A stretch of 64,000 bases of DNA from Phycisphaerae bacterium (GTDB taxonomy: Bacteria; Planctomycetota; Phycisphaerae; UBA1845; PWPN01). The first letter of the stretch is position 1. The number at the start of each line of letters is the position of its first letter. The translations under genes were made by a program, and so were the position numbers. The stretch covers positions 1 to 64,000 of the forward strand of contig JAGNEZ010000031.1 in the NCBI GenBank assembly GCA_018003015.1. The letters run 5' to 3'. Shown here in pieces: positions 42,501 through 49,913 of this stretch. Below the pieces are notes generated by a model. It had not been told where the DNA came from, did no database searches, and worked only from the letters and a program-made list of their open reading frames with translations.

Positions 42501-42855
42501 ATCCGGCGGGGTATTGGGTCGGTGTCCAGATACCCGTGATCCTGCCATACGCCTGGCCGCAGGAGAACTGCGGGTAGTCCGGCGGCGCGTCCCATTCTCC
42601 GTCGGCCCCAAACAGCTTGATCTTGGGATTCAGATCGGGACAGCCGGGAGGAATCACCTCGGCAGACTGAAAGCCCGTATCGCCAACCCAGCCCTGCGTG
42701 TAGGCCGGTCCGTTCTGAACGGTCTGGGGCTGAAGCCAATCTCCATCCACCGTCGCCGACCAGGTGCACTGGGCCAGGACCACATCATAACTCATCAGGA
42801 GCATCGCTAGAAAGGCGGGGATCAGCAAGATCCTCTCTTCTTTCAACCTTCCCAT
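36595..42855 (-). CDS. Giant secreted beta-helix protein with dockerin (2086 residues)
   Basis: Start ATG 42855 follows GGAGAAAAGACG. A signal peptide (LLIPAFLAMLLMSYDVVLA) precedes a beta-rich domain, then from about residue 218 (IQSAIDAANAGDEIVLSPG) a right-handed parallel beta-helix of some 20 coils with repeated GGGMYN-S/G-G-x-P-x-L-x-x-C-x-F-x-x-N units, like the polymorphic outer-membrane repeats. The middle and later parts hold Cys-rich beta segments, a propeller-like region, a calcium-type stretch (DSDDDGVPDSQDDCPG) and a dockerin (NGDKDVDMDDYRHLADCVSG, DLDGDGDVDQSDFGIFQRCY). Many motifs match polysaccharide lyases or adhesins, but no active site can be named. It is the largest gene in the window. 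Confidence 0.88.
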   Translation of the reverse strand: MGRLKEERILLIPAFLAMLLMSYDVVLAQCTWSATVDGDWLQPQTVQNGPAYTQGWVGDTGFQSAEVIPPGCPDLNPKIKLFGADGEWDAPPDYPQFSCGQAYGRITGIWTPTQYPAGSWVALQLSVSITGSPIGNAEDYYFRIKRNGVLLTEVGPQTQLAEVTVESGEPLEFEAYAMEDDFTAQSWTTSYDRTFHFACFEESSCTPEQPSVMNLRTGSIYCTIQSAIDAANAGDEIVLSPGTYTGEGNRDIDFKGKAITVRSTRPENPTVVAGTVIDCQGTTQGWRRGFILQSIPEPGAAIEGVTITHGCAPDGAGLYCGSSTVMIRKCMVVGNFAAEGGGLFCEFGSVVLDGCTFSENQAIRGGGVYVLSCSLSATGCVFAGNLPDFNGGGGGLHIQSSSPTLVACTFIANGVDGATGGGVYNDSGNPELMQCMFISNNVGPGQGGGMYNGSGNPVLTDCLCNENTSWRGGGMYNDSGKPVLRNCTFDRNGQGLYGVYGGGFHNGSGSPTLVACTFTGNHARDGEGGGMYNASGNPALTDCAFFSNVADGEAAGGGMSSEAGSPTLTDCVFESNSGGQGGGLYSRGSPVLRRCTFSRNTATHMTSYGGGMYSQGSAMLTACTFNGNWTIENSAFSAGGGLYNAGSATLEYCTFADNVAGADVVAQSVGGGMYNGPGPTILTNCAFSQNLAREGGGLYLDSTSLAMHNSTVDKISGAIVANSVIYLGSDNSVTVDSSLLLGNSSEIIGNGRLTVEEAAALYVQDQATIDLLAPGCQSTGGCTPPEHVCDAAGTAGVDLCRGSLTSHGSLIAKDSAKIQNTRITITRGSFNDSAEIYNSVIVAEAGTPVGQFFVEGSVQVSGNVIHAYGDRYLDFDPRLFDQNQIGCNWLCVTVTEGQGLERGGLFECRGKDVTNPSAGSGPYQIDGVPEFSPQSWTLERLELVREPKCTSGAKLNLTNRFNFQDRYLDQDNPDPSEVLYVKDLVVADGATLNTGLQKLYYRNLTDPGGQPLRPDPQKPGYFNNGARIVDWPLLGFSLGIVTMEDDTEFYNVPRVRFRNVDAADPKPNCLCTGSCGGPDPTQCRGGEVRRMPKEEAGNFTGSGVMAMTTRKVDMTTGLPLKIPTRSVAAKASFAKMSEPTLVVFFKYLFCEVSPGTKINVYLSSNSEVSKENVKIAELYPPPAGQPGGVGSTALAFFTGRFPRRGVDLDGQAYDLDFIKGTFVELELVGGQDGANEPLSATVWIDDFDPRVYCQTVCSTFDKDSTATIFDLLVLLAETGQAVPFGKFCLDLSDDGYLSLGDVAAWEMIANSSFNFCSNRKTGACCKDGTCAEGTEGDCLTAGGAYKGDGSSCGSVSCVSPSAGPADKVRVAAVSRKLTQLPTDSLIVLGKPDDPVRQDDRLYGLSQRGTCKTAGQLVVCPPGATDCTHGASRLVRDGNGKVYVVHSIHGLLDADTGQAVVSPNLAAAYTPRPGVTVSVGIDPNAGQGVPLSDAAFERSDAGPAYVYVVPVQVNVPATGTVSDHTYFPEHTYRAAAKLVLGAGGSFAVETLYGLDPGDPATQAANPCLNCTPSPGATCRPSCDFSGMREIEVDAAGKVYLLTATEYNQNDWLLLFANTGAELGRANLTAGCGLPDDYQAPRSPASLILSATNPGTLYLTSLMDSRNLIKNPQDPLTRLYRFALGDANYPCPALNEQAAWLQLTGVLEIQQPMPEARSGTTCNGFASAITSIDEGPGGELYVMGYSAPTFEKEEWLPTSVDRIFTTPSLAEVSPATPWVLPPATVTRITAQKIAGCPQCDLALPVSALFMPASATASPDSDDDGVPDSQDDCPGTPACFVVDHTGCQAVKCDQINLSATITGSQITATVTSTLPSGTILSILSNGQQEYMTLDSQGSGSVMLDRRELTQTVSIAECPDKSVVVQDQSEAACWEITSFDVQCDEESDPANPKLVATVRSNLPKDTTLTIDRNGEQKLATMDCKGEAKIAFTGLSGRQTVQIKQCPAFKAELVCPRGCPADFNGDKDVDMDDYRHLADCVSGPQVPLLQATTCQDADLDGDGDVDQSDFGIFQRCYSGSDKPADPDCAAP

Positions 42856-42993
42856 CGTCTTTTCTCCGTCGATCAGTTACTCACCAACTGCAAGAAAGAG
42901 CTCAGTCCGGTCACGATCGGCTTCCATTTCCTCACAAACGTGCCAGTTCGCGGGTCTCGTGATCCGTCCCACATCGCGCACGCCCATTTGCCT

Positions 42994-43113
42994 TCACCTT
43001 GCACAGGAGCGATCCGCCGCAAAGCCTGCTCTGCTGCGGCATCGCTGGAGCAGGCCGAAGTCGATCTGATCGACATCGTTATCGGTCGACCCGTGGTTAG
43101 CATCCGCCAAATC
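42994..43113 (-). pseudogene. Orphan dockerin tail behind a pseudopilin gene
   Basis: On the minus strand, overlapping the pseudopilin stop codon by two bases, a frame reads DLADANHGSTDNDVDQIDFG, LLQRCRSRAGFAADRSCAR and stop. The VDQIDFGLLQRC core equals the second dockerin loop of the other dockerins in this window (VDQSDFGIFQRC). It is out of frame with the pseudopilin and has no start. It is a leftover of a dockerin gene removed by deletion or recombination. Confidence 0.55.
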
Positions 43114-43984
43114 ATGGGAGCTTTGCCTCCGTCTGATACTCACATACCGGCGGAATCAGATCAGCGAACGGAATGAGCGTGTACTGATCGTCCACATGAA
43201 TGCCCTTACGGATTTTCACGAGCCGCACGTGGCCGTCCATGAAGGCGATGTTGTGAAAACCGGCCGGCGTATGCCAGTTGACCTGATCGGCTGACTCGTA
43301 GCTTCGCTCCCAGGCGTTGTACCAACCCAGATCGCCCACGAGCAGAAGCCGTGATTCACCCTTGATCTGCGACAGGGATAGGTCGGCCGCTCGCTCGAAC
43401 ACCCGCTTGAGAACGTCGCCGCAGGGATCTCCCGGCGGAACCTGCAAACCGGGCGGGCCGGGTGGACCGACCAAGATATGGTTCATGTGGTAGCTGTTGC
43501 CTCGGTAATCGTAACTCGTGGGCAGCTCACGGCCGAAGCCGACGTCGAACGGACAGCGGAACAACTCGGCTCCCGACCAGACCACCGGCGGAAGGCCCAC
43601 ATAGCGGTTAAGCGGCCTGGGGCCCTGGTAGGCTGCAATCGCTCCCTGCTTGCCGCCAAAGTTCGCCTGCACATTGTCCGTGGCCTTGACCGATTTCAGG
43701 AATTTGCCCTTCGAATCACCCAGATAGGCATGCCAGCCCTTGGCAATGGTAGCCAGATTCGTCTGACATAGGAGCTGCTTGCTTTGTCGACGGGCCGCGG
43801 CCAGGGTCGGCATCAGCACAGCGATCAAAAGGGCAATGATCGCGACGACTACGAGTATCTCGAGCAAGGAGAATCCCTTCACGCTGCGAAGGCAGCCAGG
43901 CACGCCCCGAACCGGCGACACACCGCGACGTGTCTCGCGACCTCGATATGGCGGATATGCGGACAATGAGAGCATCGTCCACAT
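43112..43984 (-). CDS. Type IV pilin-like / type II pseudopilin (FSLLE)
   Basis: 290 residues; ATG 43984 behind GGAGG. The prepilin cleavage site is unusually far in: KGFSLLEILVVVAIIALLIA at about 36-55, so the leader is 36 residues and basic. Behind the hydrophobic helix are the usual segments QLLCQTNLATIAKGWHAYL and, near the end, FHNIAFMDGHVRLVK, the H-x-G-G/D-x-x-N pattern shared by planctomycete DUF1559-like pilins. It begins 13 bases after the kinase stop, so it is the third gene of an ECF sigma / kinase / pilin operon. Role in a secretion pseudopilus or as a surface protein is unknown. Confidence 0.85.
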   Translation of the reverse strand: MWTMLSLSAYPPYRGRETRRGVSPVRGVPGCLRSVKGFSLLEILVVVAIIALLIAVLMPTLAAARRQSKQLLCQTNLATIAKGWHAYLGDSKGKFLKSVKATDNVQANFGGKQGAIAAYQGPRPLNRYVGLPPVVWSGAELFRCPFDVGFGRELPTSYDYRGNSYHMNHILVGPPGPPGLQVPPGDPCGDVLKRVFERAADLSLSQIKGESRLLLVGDLGWYNAWERSYESADQVNWHTPAGFHNIAFMDGHVRLVKIRKGIHVDDQYTLIPFADLIPPVCEYQTEAKLP

Positions 43985-43997
43985 AGGGTGGCCTCCA

Positions 43998-45707
43998 CTA
44001 CGGCTTCAAACGACGATCGATCTCCTCCAAACGCGATTGAACCAGGGGCAACAGATACCCCTTGTACCGCTCGGCGTACTGCTCGAAAGCCGTCCTGGCC
44101 TGGGCCCATCGCCCGGCCTTCATGTGCCGCTCTCCCACAGCGAAAAGCACGAGGGACTCTCCAATCTGCGGAGCCTGAGCCCGGAGATCCTCAACCGAAC
44201 GCGACTCGTCCAGTAGAAACTCCGTCACCGCGTATTCGGGCGAATCTTTCGGCATCGATCCCTGGATCGCCTCGGCGGCATCTTTCCGGCCAGCATGCCA
44301 CTCCAGTAGAAAGTAGCCCAACTCGTCCTGATGAGCTTTGGCGGTGTACTGGGCGACCTGGTGTTGCAGGTCGTCGATGTGGACGGCAAAGCCCCGGTTG
44401 ATCTCGCTCAGGTGGGCCTCCGATGCTTGGGTTCGTCGTAGCAGTTGAAACGATATCAGCCCGAACCCGAGCATGGACAGCACGAGCGCTACAATCACGG
44501 ATGTGTGGAAGTAGTGCTTGAAGGCCAGCTTGCGCAGGACGTACCATGAGCTGTCGAACTTGGCCGTCACTGCATCACCGCCAAGCCACGCCTTCAGATC
44601 AGATTCCAACTCGCGGGCGGAACCGTATCGACGGTCGGGCTCCTTGGCCATGGCACGCAGAACAATAGCATCCAGCTCCGAGTTGACTCCCCCGGCGAGC
44701 TTCGAGGGACGAGGCGGGTCGGTGTCCCGAATGTTGCTGAATGCTTCTGCAACATCGCCGTCGGTTTTGTACGGCACCGTGCCGGTGAGCAGTTCGAAAA
44801 GAACCACGCCTAACGAATACACGTCCATCCGCGTGTCGGCCGCATCAGCACCACCCCGGGTCTGCTCCGGCGACATGTACCGCACGGTGCCCATCACCCG
44901 GCCCGGCGTAGTGGTGTACTCGGGATGTGTTTCTCGCATCTCATCGCGTACCGCCTTGGCCAGCCCGAAGTCGAGCAGGTACGGCCTCCCCTCGGTGTCC
45001 ACCAGGATGTTGAGCGGCTTGAGGTCGCGGTGGATAACGCCCCTGCTATGGGCATAGCCAACTGCCTCGCACACCTGGTGGAAAAGACCCACAATCTCCC
45101 GGATAGGCAGCCGGCGGTCACGAACGTACTTGTCCAGCGGCTGGCCCTGGATGAAGTCCATCGCAAAGAAGTGACGCTTCTCCGCGACGCCGCTATCGTG
45201 AGCGACCACGATATTCGGATGCCGAAGGGACGCGACCAGCTTGATTTCTCGCTCGAACCGCCACTGCGACCTCTCGCTGGCAAACGCGCCTTCGAGCATG
45301 ACCTTGACAGCCACCTTGCGTTTGGTTGAGAGCTGGATGGCCTCATAGACAACGCCCTGCCCGCCACGGTGCAGTTCGTGAAGAATCGTGTAGCCGGGCA
45401 ATGAATCGGGCGGGGAAACAGGTTGCGAATGGCCTGCAGCCTGAGGCGACTCAGCATGCTGCTTCCTTAGCTTCTCGATGGCATCGGGCGATAGTAGTAC
45501 GGTCGAAGGCTTGTCGTTTCCGCGAACCACCGCCAGCAAATCGGCGCCTACCTCTTTCTCGAAGGACTGATTTGCTTGGTACTCGGCCAACGCCTCTTGA
45601 CAGATGGCACACTCCTGGGCGTGAACTCTCAGTCCGGCCGCCTCCTCCGAATCGAGTCGCCCTGCGATCAGATCCTCAAGCTCTTGCTCCGTCAGGCAGG
45701 TACTCAT
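43998..45707 (-). CDS. Membrane Ser/Thr protein kinase with N-terminal zinc anti-sigma-like domain
   Basis: 569 residues from ATG 45707, set by GAGGG six bases upstream; an ATG two codons earlier is too close to that site. Residues 29-36 (HAQECAIC) form the H-x3-C-x2-C of zf-HC2 anti-sigma domains. The kinase domain (about 105-385) has the Gly loop RGGQGVVYEA, Lys135 in VAVKVML, Asp228 in VIHRDLKPLN, DFG at 246-248 and the MSPEQTRGGADAADTRMDVY segment. One transmembrane helix (VIVALVLSMLGFGLISFQLL) is followed by an exported helical part with TPR-like repeats. It lies 9 bases after an ECF sigma gene, so the zinc domain may hold that sigma factor and release it on phosphorylation. Confidence 0.9.
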   Translation of the reverse strand: MSTCLTEQELEDLIAGRLDSEEAAGLRVHAQECAICQEALAEYQANQSFEKEVGADLLAVVRGNDKPSTVLLSPDAIEKLRKQHAESPQAAGHSQPVSPPDSLPGYTILHELHRGGQGVVYEAIQLSTKRKVAVKVMLEGAFASERSQWRFEREIKLVASLRHPNIVVAHDSGVAEKRHFFAMDFIQGQPLDKYVRDRRLPIREIVGLFHQVCEAVGYAHSRGVIHRDLKPLNILVDTEGRPYLLDFGLAKAVRDEMRETHPEYTTTPGRVMGTVRYMSPEQTRGGADAADTRMDVYSLGVVLFELLTGTVPYKTDGDVAEAFSNIRDTDPPRPSKLAGGVNSELDAIVLRAMAKEPDRRYGSARELESDLKAWLGGDAVTAKFDSSWYVLRKLAFKHYFHTSVIVALVLSMLGFGLISFQLLRRTQASEAHLSEINRGFAVHIDDLQHQVAQYTAKAHQDELGYFLLEWHAGRKDAAEAIQGSMPKDSPEYAVTEFLLDESRSVEDLRAQAPQIGESLVLFAVGERHMKAGRWAQARTAFEQYAERYKGYLLPLVQSRLEEIDRRLKP

Positions 45708-45716
45708 GGCCATCCC

Positions 45717-46307
45717 TCACCAATCGGCTTCCATCTGACGGTACACTTCTCGCATTCGGGCCAGCACGCGGCGCTTGGCCTTCATCGCTGCGTTGACGGT
45801 CATTCCGAGCTGGGCGGCAGCTTCTTCCGAAGACACCTCTCCTGAAGTCATCAGCTCAAAGGCACGGATGGTCTCGGGGCTCATCTCCGGTTTGACCTGG
45901 TCCAGGCAGGCCCGCAGCACGGCCTGACGCCACTGGGCTTCCCACAACTTACTCATGCTCGCGTCATCAGGCACATTGAGCAGCAGATCGGTCTTGCTGC
46001 CGTCCGGGCTCACGACGTGCTGAGCCGCCCGGCTGCGGAGTACATGTAGGACTTTGTTCCGGGCGAAGCCGAACAACCAGTGCCTGAGCCGGCCACGGCT
46101 CCGATCGTACTGACCCTTGCGGTAGGCCTCGGCGAAAGCCAGCAGAGCATCCTGGGCGGCATCTGCGGCGTCTTCCCGGCCGAGCCCCAGTTTCAAACCG
46201 AAGGCAATCAACACCGCCAAGTACCGCTGGACGAACTCAGACCAAGCCTTGTCGTTGCGGACATCCTTCAAGTCGTTCAGCAGCATCGTGTTGGTTGTGC
46301 TGTCCAC
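45717..46307 (-). CDS. ECF-type RNA polymerase sigma factor
   Basis: 196 residues. Region 2 is visible as KAWSEFVQRYLAVLIAFGLK, then EDAADAAQDALLAFAEAYRK and LRHWLFGFARNKVLHVLR (the core-binding and -10 segments); region 4 as MSPETIRAFELMTSGEVSSE, then AAAQLGMTVNAAMKAKRRVL (HTH for -35). It starts the operon that continues into the kinase and the pseudopilin. This pairing is typical of planctomycete ECF groups regulated by a linked kinase. Upstream promoter not identified. Confidence 0.92.
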   Translation of the reverse strand: MDSTTNTMLLNDLKDVRNDKAWSEFVQRYLAVLIAFGLKLGLGREDAADAAQDALLAFAEAYRKGQYDRSRGRLRHWLFGFARNKVLHVLRSRAAQHVVSPDGSKTDLLLNVPDDASMSKLWEAQWRQAVLRACLDQVKPEMSPETIRAFELMTSGEVSSEEAAAQLGMTVNAAMKAKRRVLARMREVYRQMEADW

Positions 46308-46410
46308 GCGACAACTCCCGGCGGCTGAAGCTACCCTCGAATGCCGATATCCTGCCCTGAGATGGCAAGTGCCATTCTACCCATTTCACGTGCCCTTTAA
46401 CAACGATGAA

Positions 46411-46857
46411 TCAGAAGTCGGGCAACTCACCAAACAAGCCGTCGGCTACAGCCTGAGCGAGATGGCTACACAGCTCGTCCACAGCCGACATCTCGCCGCC
46501 AAGCCGCCGGCTACAGTGCGACTGCAACTCGCAGCGCGCTCGAGTCATCAGCCGACGGCATTCGGGTGGGCTCAGGTGCTCATATTCGCGGCCCATCGCG
46601 ACTTTGAGCAATTCATGCACGCGGTGCAGAGCGTATTGACGAAGAGCGAAATCCACGTGGGAAGAGTTGATCAGTTCGTCCAGCAGCGCCACGCTCCAAT
46701 CGCACACCATTCGGCAGAGCAGATCGACTCCACGCAAACGGAGCCGTGATGGAGCGTTGTCCAGGACATAATGATGCCCGATGGCCGCCGCGGAAGCTCG
46801 CGACGGCTTCATGGCCAGCGTGCTCAGAACAACCTCGGAAGAAACGGGGGCTACCAT
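46411..46857 (-). CDS. Hypothetical helical protein, 148 residues
   Basis: ATG 46857 has AAGGAG 8 bases before it; the much longer open frame upstream has no start with such a site. The product is mostly helical with LCRMVCDWSVALLDELINSS, FALRQYALHRVHELLKVAMG and RRLMTRARCELQSHC, and is rich in Cys and His without a clear zinc pattern. No family recognised. It lies 103 bases upstream of the sigma factor gene on the same strand. Confidence 0.5.
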   Translation of the reverse strand: MVAPVSSEVVLSTLAMKPSRASAAAIGHHYVLDNAPSRLRLRGVDLLCRMVCDWSVALLDELINSSHVDFALRQYALHRVHELLKVAMGREYEHLSPPECRRLMTRARCELQSHCSRRLGGEMSAVDELCSHLAQAVADGLFGELPDF

Positions 46858-47456
46858 GGGGTGATCTCCTTCCATCAATGCTTGGTGACGGCTTCTGTCC
46901 GTTTGGCCATCGCCTGCTCTTGTTTTCCAGCTACAGGGGTGACAGTTCCGGCGCATCGCTTGATGCTCGGGATCCACGCACCAAACAACCGGCGATCTCG
47001 CGACTACCCCGTCCCAATCCACCTTCCGCTGTCCAGTCGGGCTTTGGACTGGACATCTGAGGTCCGTCTTTCGCCGGAGGCTGTTCATATAGGGTGTTTC
47101 CGGCAGCGGTCTGGAAACGGCCACAGCTCTCCCTTTCTTCTCGCGGAAAGCACCAATGTGGGGTCTGACCCCGGGCAACCAAGCGGGTCTGTCGTGTTCC
47201 AGGCCCCCGATTTCTTCGGCGGAGTATGTTCTCGGCTGAGGTGACTATTTCGCAGTGTACACATACGGCAATCGCCGGTGGCGGAGTATTTCTCTACGCC
47301 ATGAAGAACAATCCGAACGCGGGGGCCAGCCTCTTCCTTCGCCCGAGAAGAGGCTGGTCGCCGCCGGGCCATCTGGAACATGGGCCGAAGCGCGATTCAG
47401 AACGCCAAGGCCTGGGCCAAACCCCTGGGCAAGACTACCGGAGGTTCGGAACAAAG
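46858..47456. other. Non-coding gap with a GGGGTCTGACCCC palindrome
   Basis: 599 bases without a supportable gene. GGGGTC (47160-47165) and GACCCC (47167-47172) form a palindrome around one T; similar 13-base palindromes are scattered in many bacterial genomes. A few open frames lack motifs. Confidence 0.4.
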
Positions 47457-48114
47457 TCATGAACGGCGTGGAGTCGCTTGGCCCGACGTGGCCTGATCGC
47501 TCGACCTGGTTGGTGGCGGCGGGAGAGGAATGCCTGAAGTGCCTGCCACGCGGCCGATCACTCCGCCCACGGATTCCACTCGCCCTCTGTTAGTGATGGT
47601 GAGTGTACCGCTGGACCGCCACCCGACTCCAAGCTTTCCGTCCTGCTGCCATAGGGAGCCGGAACCGCTGACGACCACCTCGCCTGAGCCGTTGGTCTGT
47701 TGGCCAATGATGCCACTGGTTCCGGATGCCGAGCTGCCCTTCTTGCTGGTAACCACGCCACCGTCCATAATCGACAGTGTGCAGGAACCGCTTGCTCCAA
47801 CCCATAGAACAGCTCGAACCGGTCATGTTGAGCACGCCTCGGGCCATGGTCTCCTTTCCAAGGACCGTCGCCGGCGTGGTGAGCGTGGAGCCTGCCATCG
47901 CGTTGAGCACACCTCCATCCGCACGGTGACTGTCAGCGTTAGGCGTCGTCGATGATCGCCTTCTGCCCGAAGCAAGGACGCGACGCGAGCGGGAACTGAT
48001 GTGTTGACAGCTGGTTACGTCGCACCGCCTTGGCCTTGTGAACGGAAGACCCAAACGACGCTCGGCGACTACTATGGCCTCTCCGTCCGCGCTAACCAGC
48101 GTCGATCCTGGCAC
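47457..48114 (-). pseudogene. Broken gene of PEP-CTERM-associated repeats
   Basis: Two minus frames carry pieces of one protein. The upstream frame has MPGSTLVSADGEAIVVAE and GGVLNAMAGSTLTTPATVLG, then GVLNMTGSS; then the frame changes, and the downstream frame (stop at 47457) has GGVVTSKKGSS, SGIIGQQTNGSGEVVVSGSG, LWQQDGKLGVGWRSSGTLTI and TNRGRVESVGGVIGRVAG. These G-x-L-x-V-x-x-G-x-x-x-x units match the beta-strand repeats of T5SS/PEP-CTERM-associated proteins. Full-length members have a signal peptide and many repeats; here there is neither start nor sorting tail, and at least one frameshift at about 47750-47830. Confidence 0.6.
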
Positions 48115-48343
48115 TTGTCTATGTTGGCTTCTGCGGCGGCCAAGCGGCGGATCCTGGTTTGAGCCCTGGTCAGGTGATTCTGCCCTGGTCCAACCCCCCT
48201 TTGGCGGGTCCAGCCTGTTGTAACGTTACAGCCACTTCTGGGGTTTGTTAGGGCTATCTGCGTCTTCCGGTTGCAGGGGTGACCAAATGGAAAAACCACT
48301 CAATTCCTTAGGGGAAACGCATTCTTAAGGTCTATTGGTGTAT

Positions 48344-48416
<73 letters not shown>

Positions 48417-49018
48417 GGGGGTTACCCCGTCCGAATGGGGAAGTATAGCCGATCCGGCCGGCGGTCTCAAGGGCCGGCGACGCAGGTTCAGACGAGGGGT
48501 GGCACGCCGGGATGATGGACGGCCGGCGCTGGTCGGAGCGCGGTGCTGCGGTTCCCGGCCTGTCCGGCTGGAGTGTCGACCTCCGTCTTCGGACTCCACC
48601 GCTCTGGGTGCTTTTGGCTCTGTCAAGGATGGCAGCCCTTCTCGAGAACCGGCGTTTCAGGGGGGCAGTGCCAAGAATGACTCCCTCGAAGACGATGGTG
48701 ATCCGTGGCCGCGCCCACGGTAGCCGCTACCAGCGGTGTCATCTCCGAGCAGAGTTCTGGGTCGGTATGGATCTCAGGTTGCACCAGCCGCGGCTCACGT
48801 CCACCAGGCAGTTCATGATGGAGCGACGAAGGCGATGATGCCCACTCGCCATGGCCTGCGCTTAAGACAGAGTCTCTGCGGACCGGCCCGTCATGATCGG
48901 CTTACGACCAGCGACCTCGGTTGACCCTGATCGAGTGGCTCCCCTTGCCCAAATCGTGTTCTTGCGTCAGAGTATTTATGCGTTGTTGTGGCTGGCTCAT
49001 TTTGTGGAGAGGATCCTC
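48417..49018. other. Gap between tRNA-Lys and the isomerase gene
   Basis: 602 bases. Open frames are chance frames without motifs. The promoters of tRNA-Lys (minus) and of the isomerase gene (plus) must lie here, but no clear boxes are visible. Confidence 0.45.
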
Positions 49019-49843
<825 letters not shown>

Positions 49844-49913
49844 CGATAAGGTGGCCGATCGGGTCATTGGCACGTCAGGCGGGGAACAGGTCGCTGCAGG
49901 AAGGTCTGAGGTC

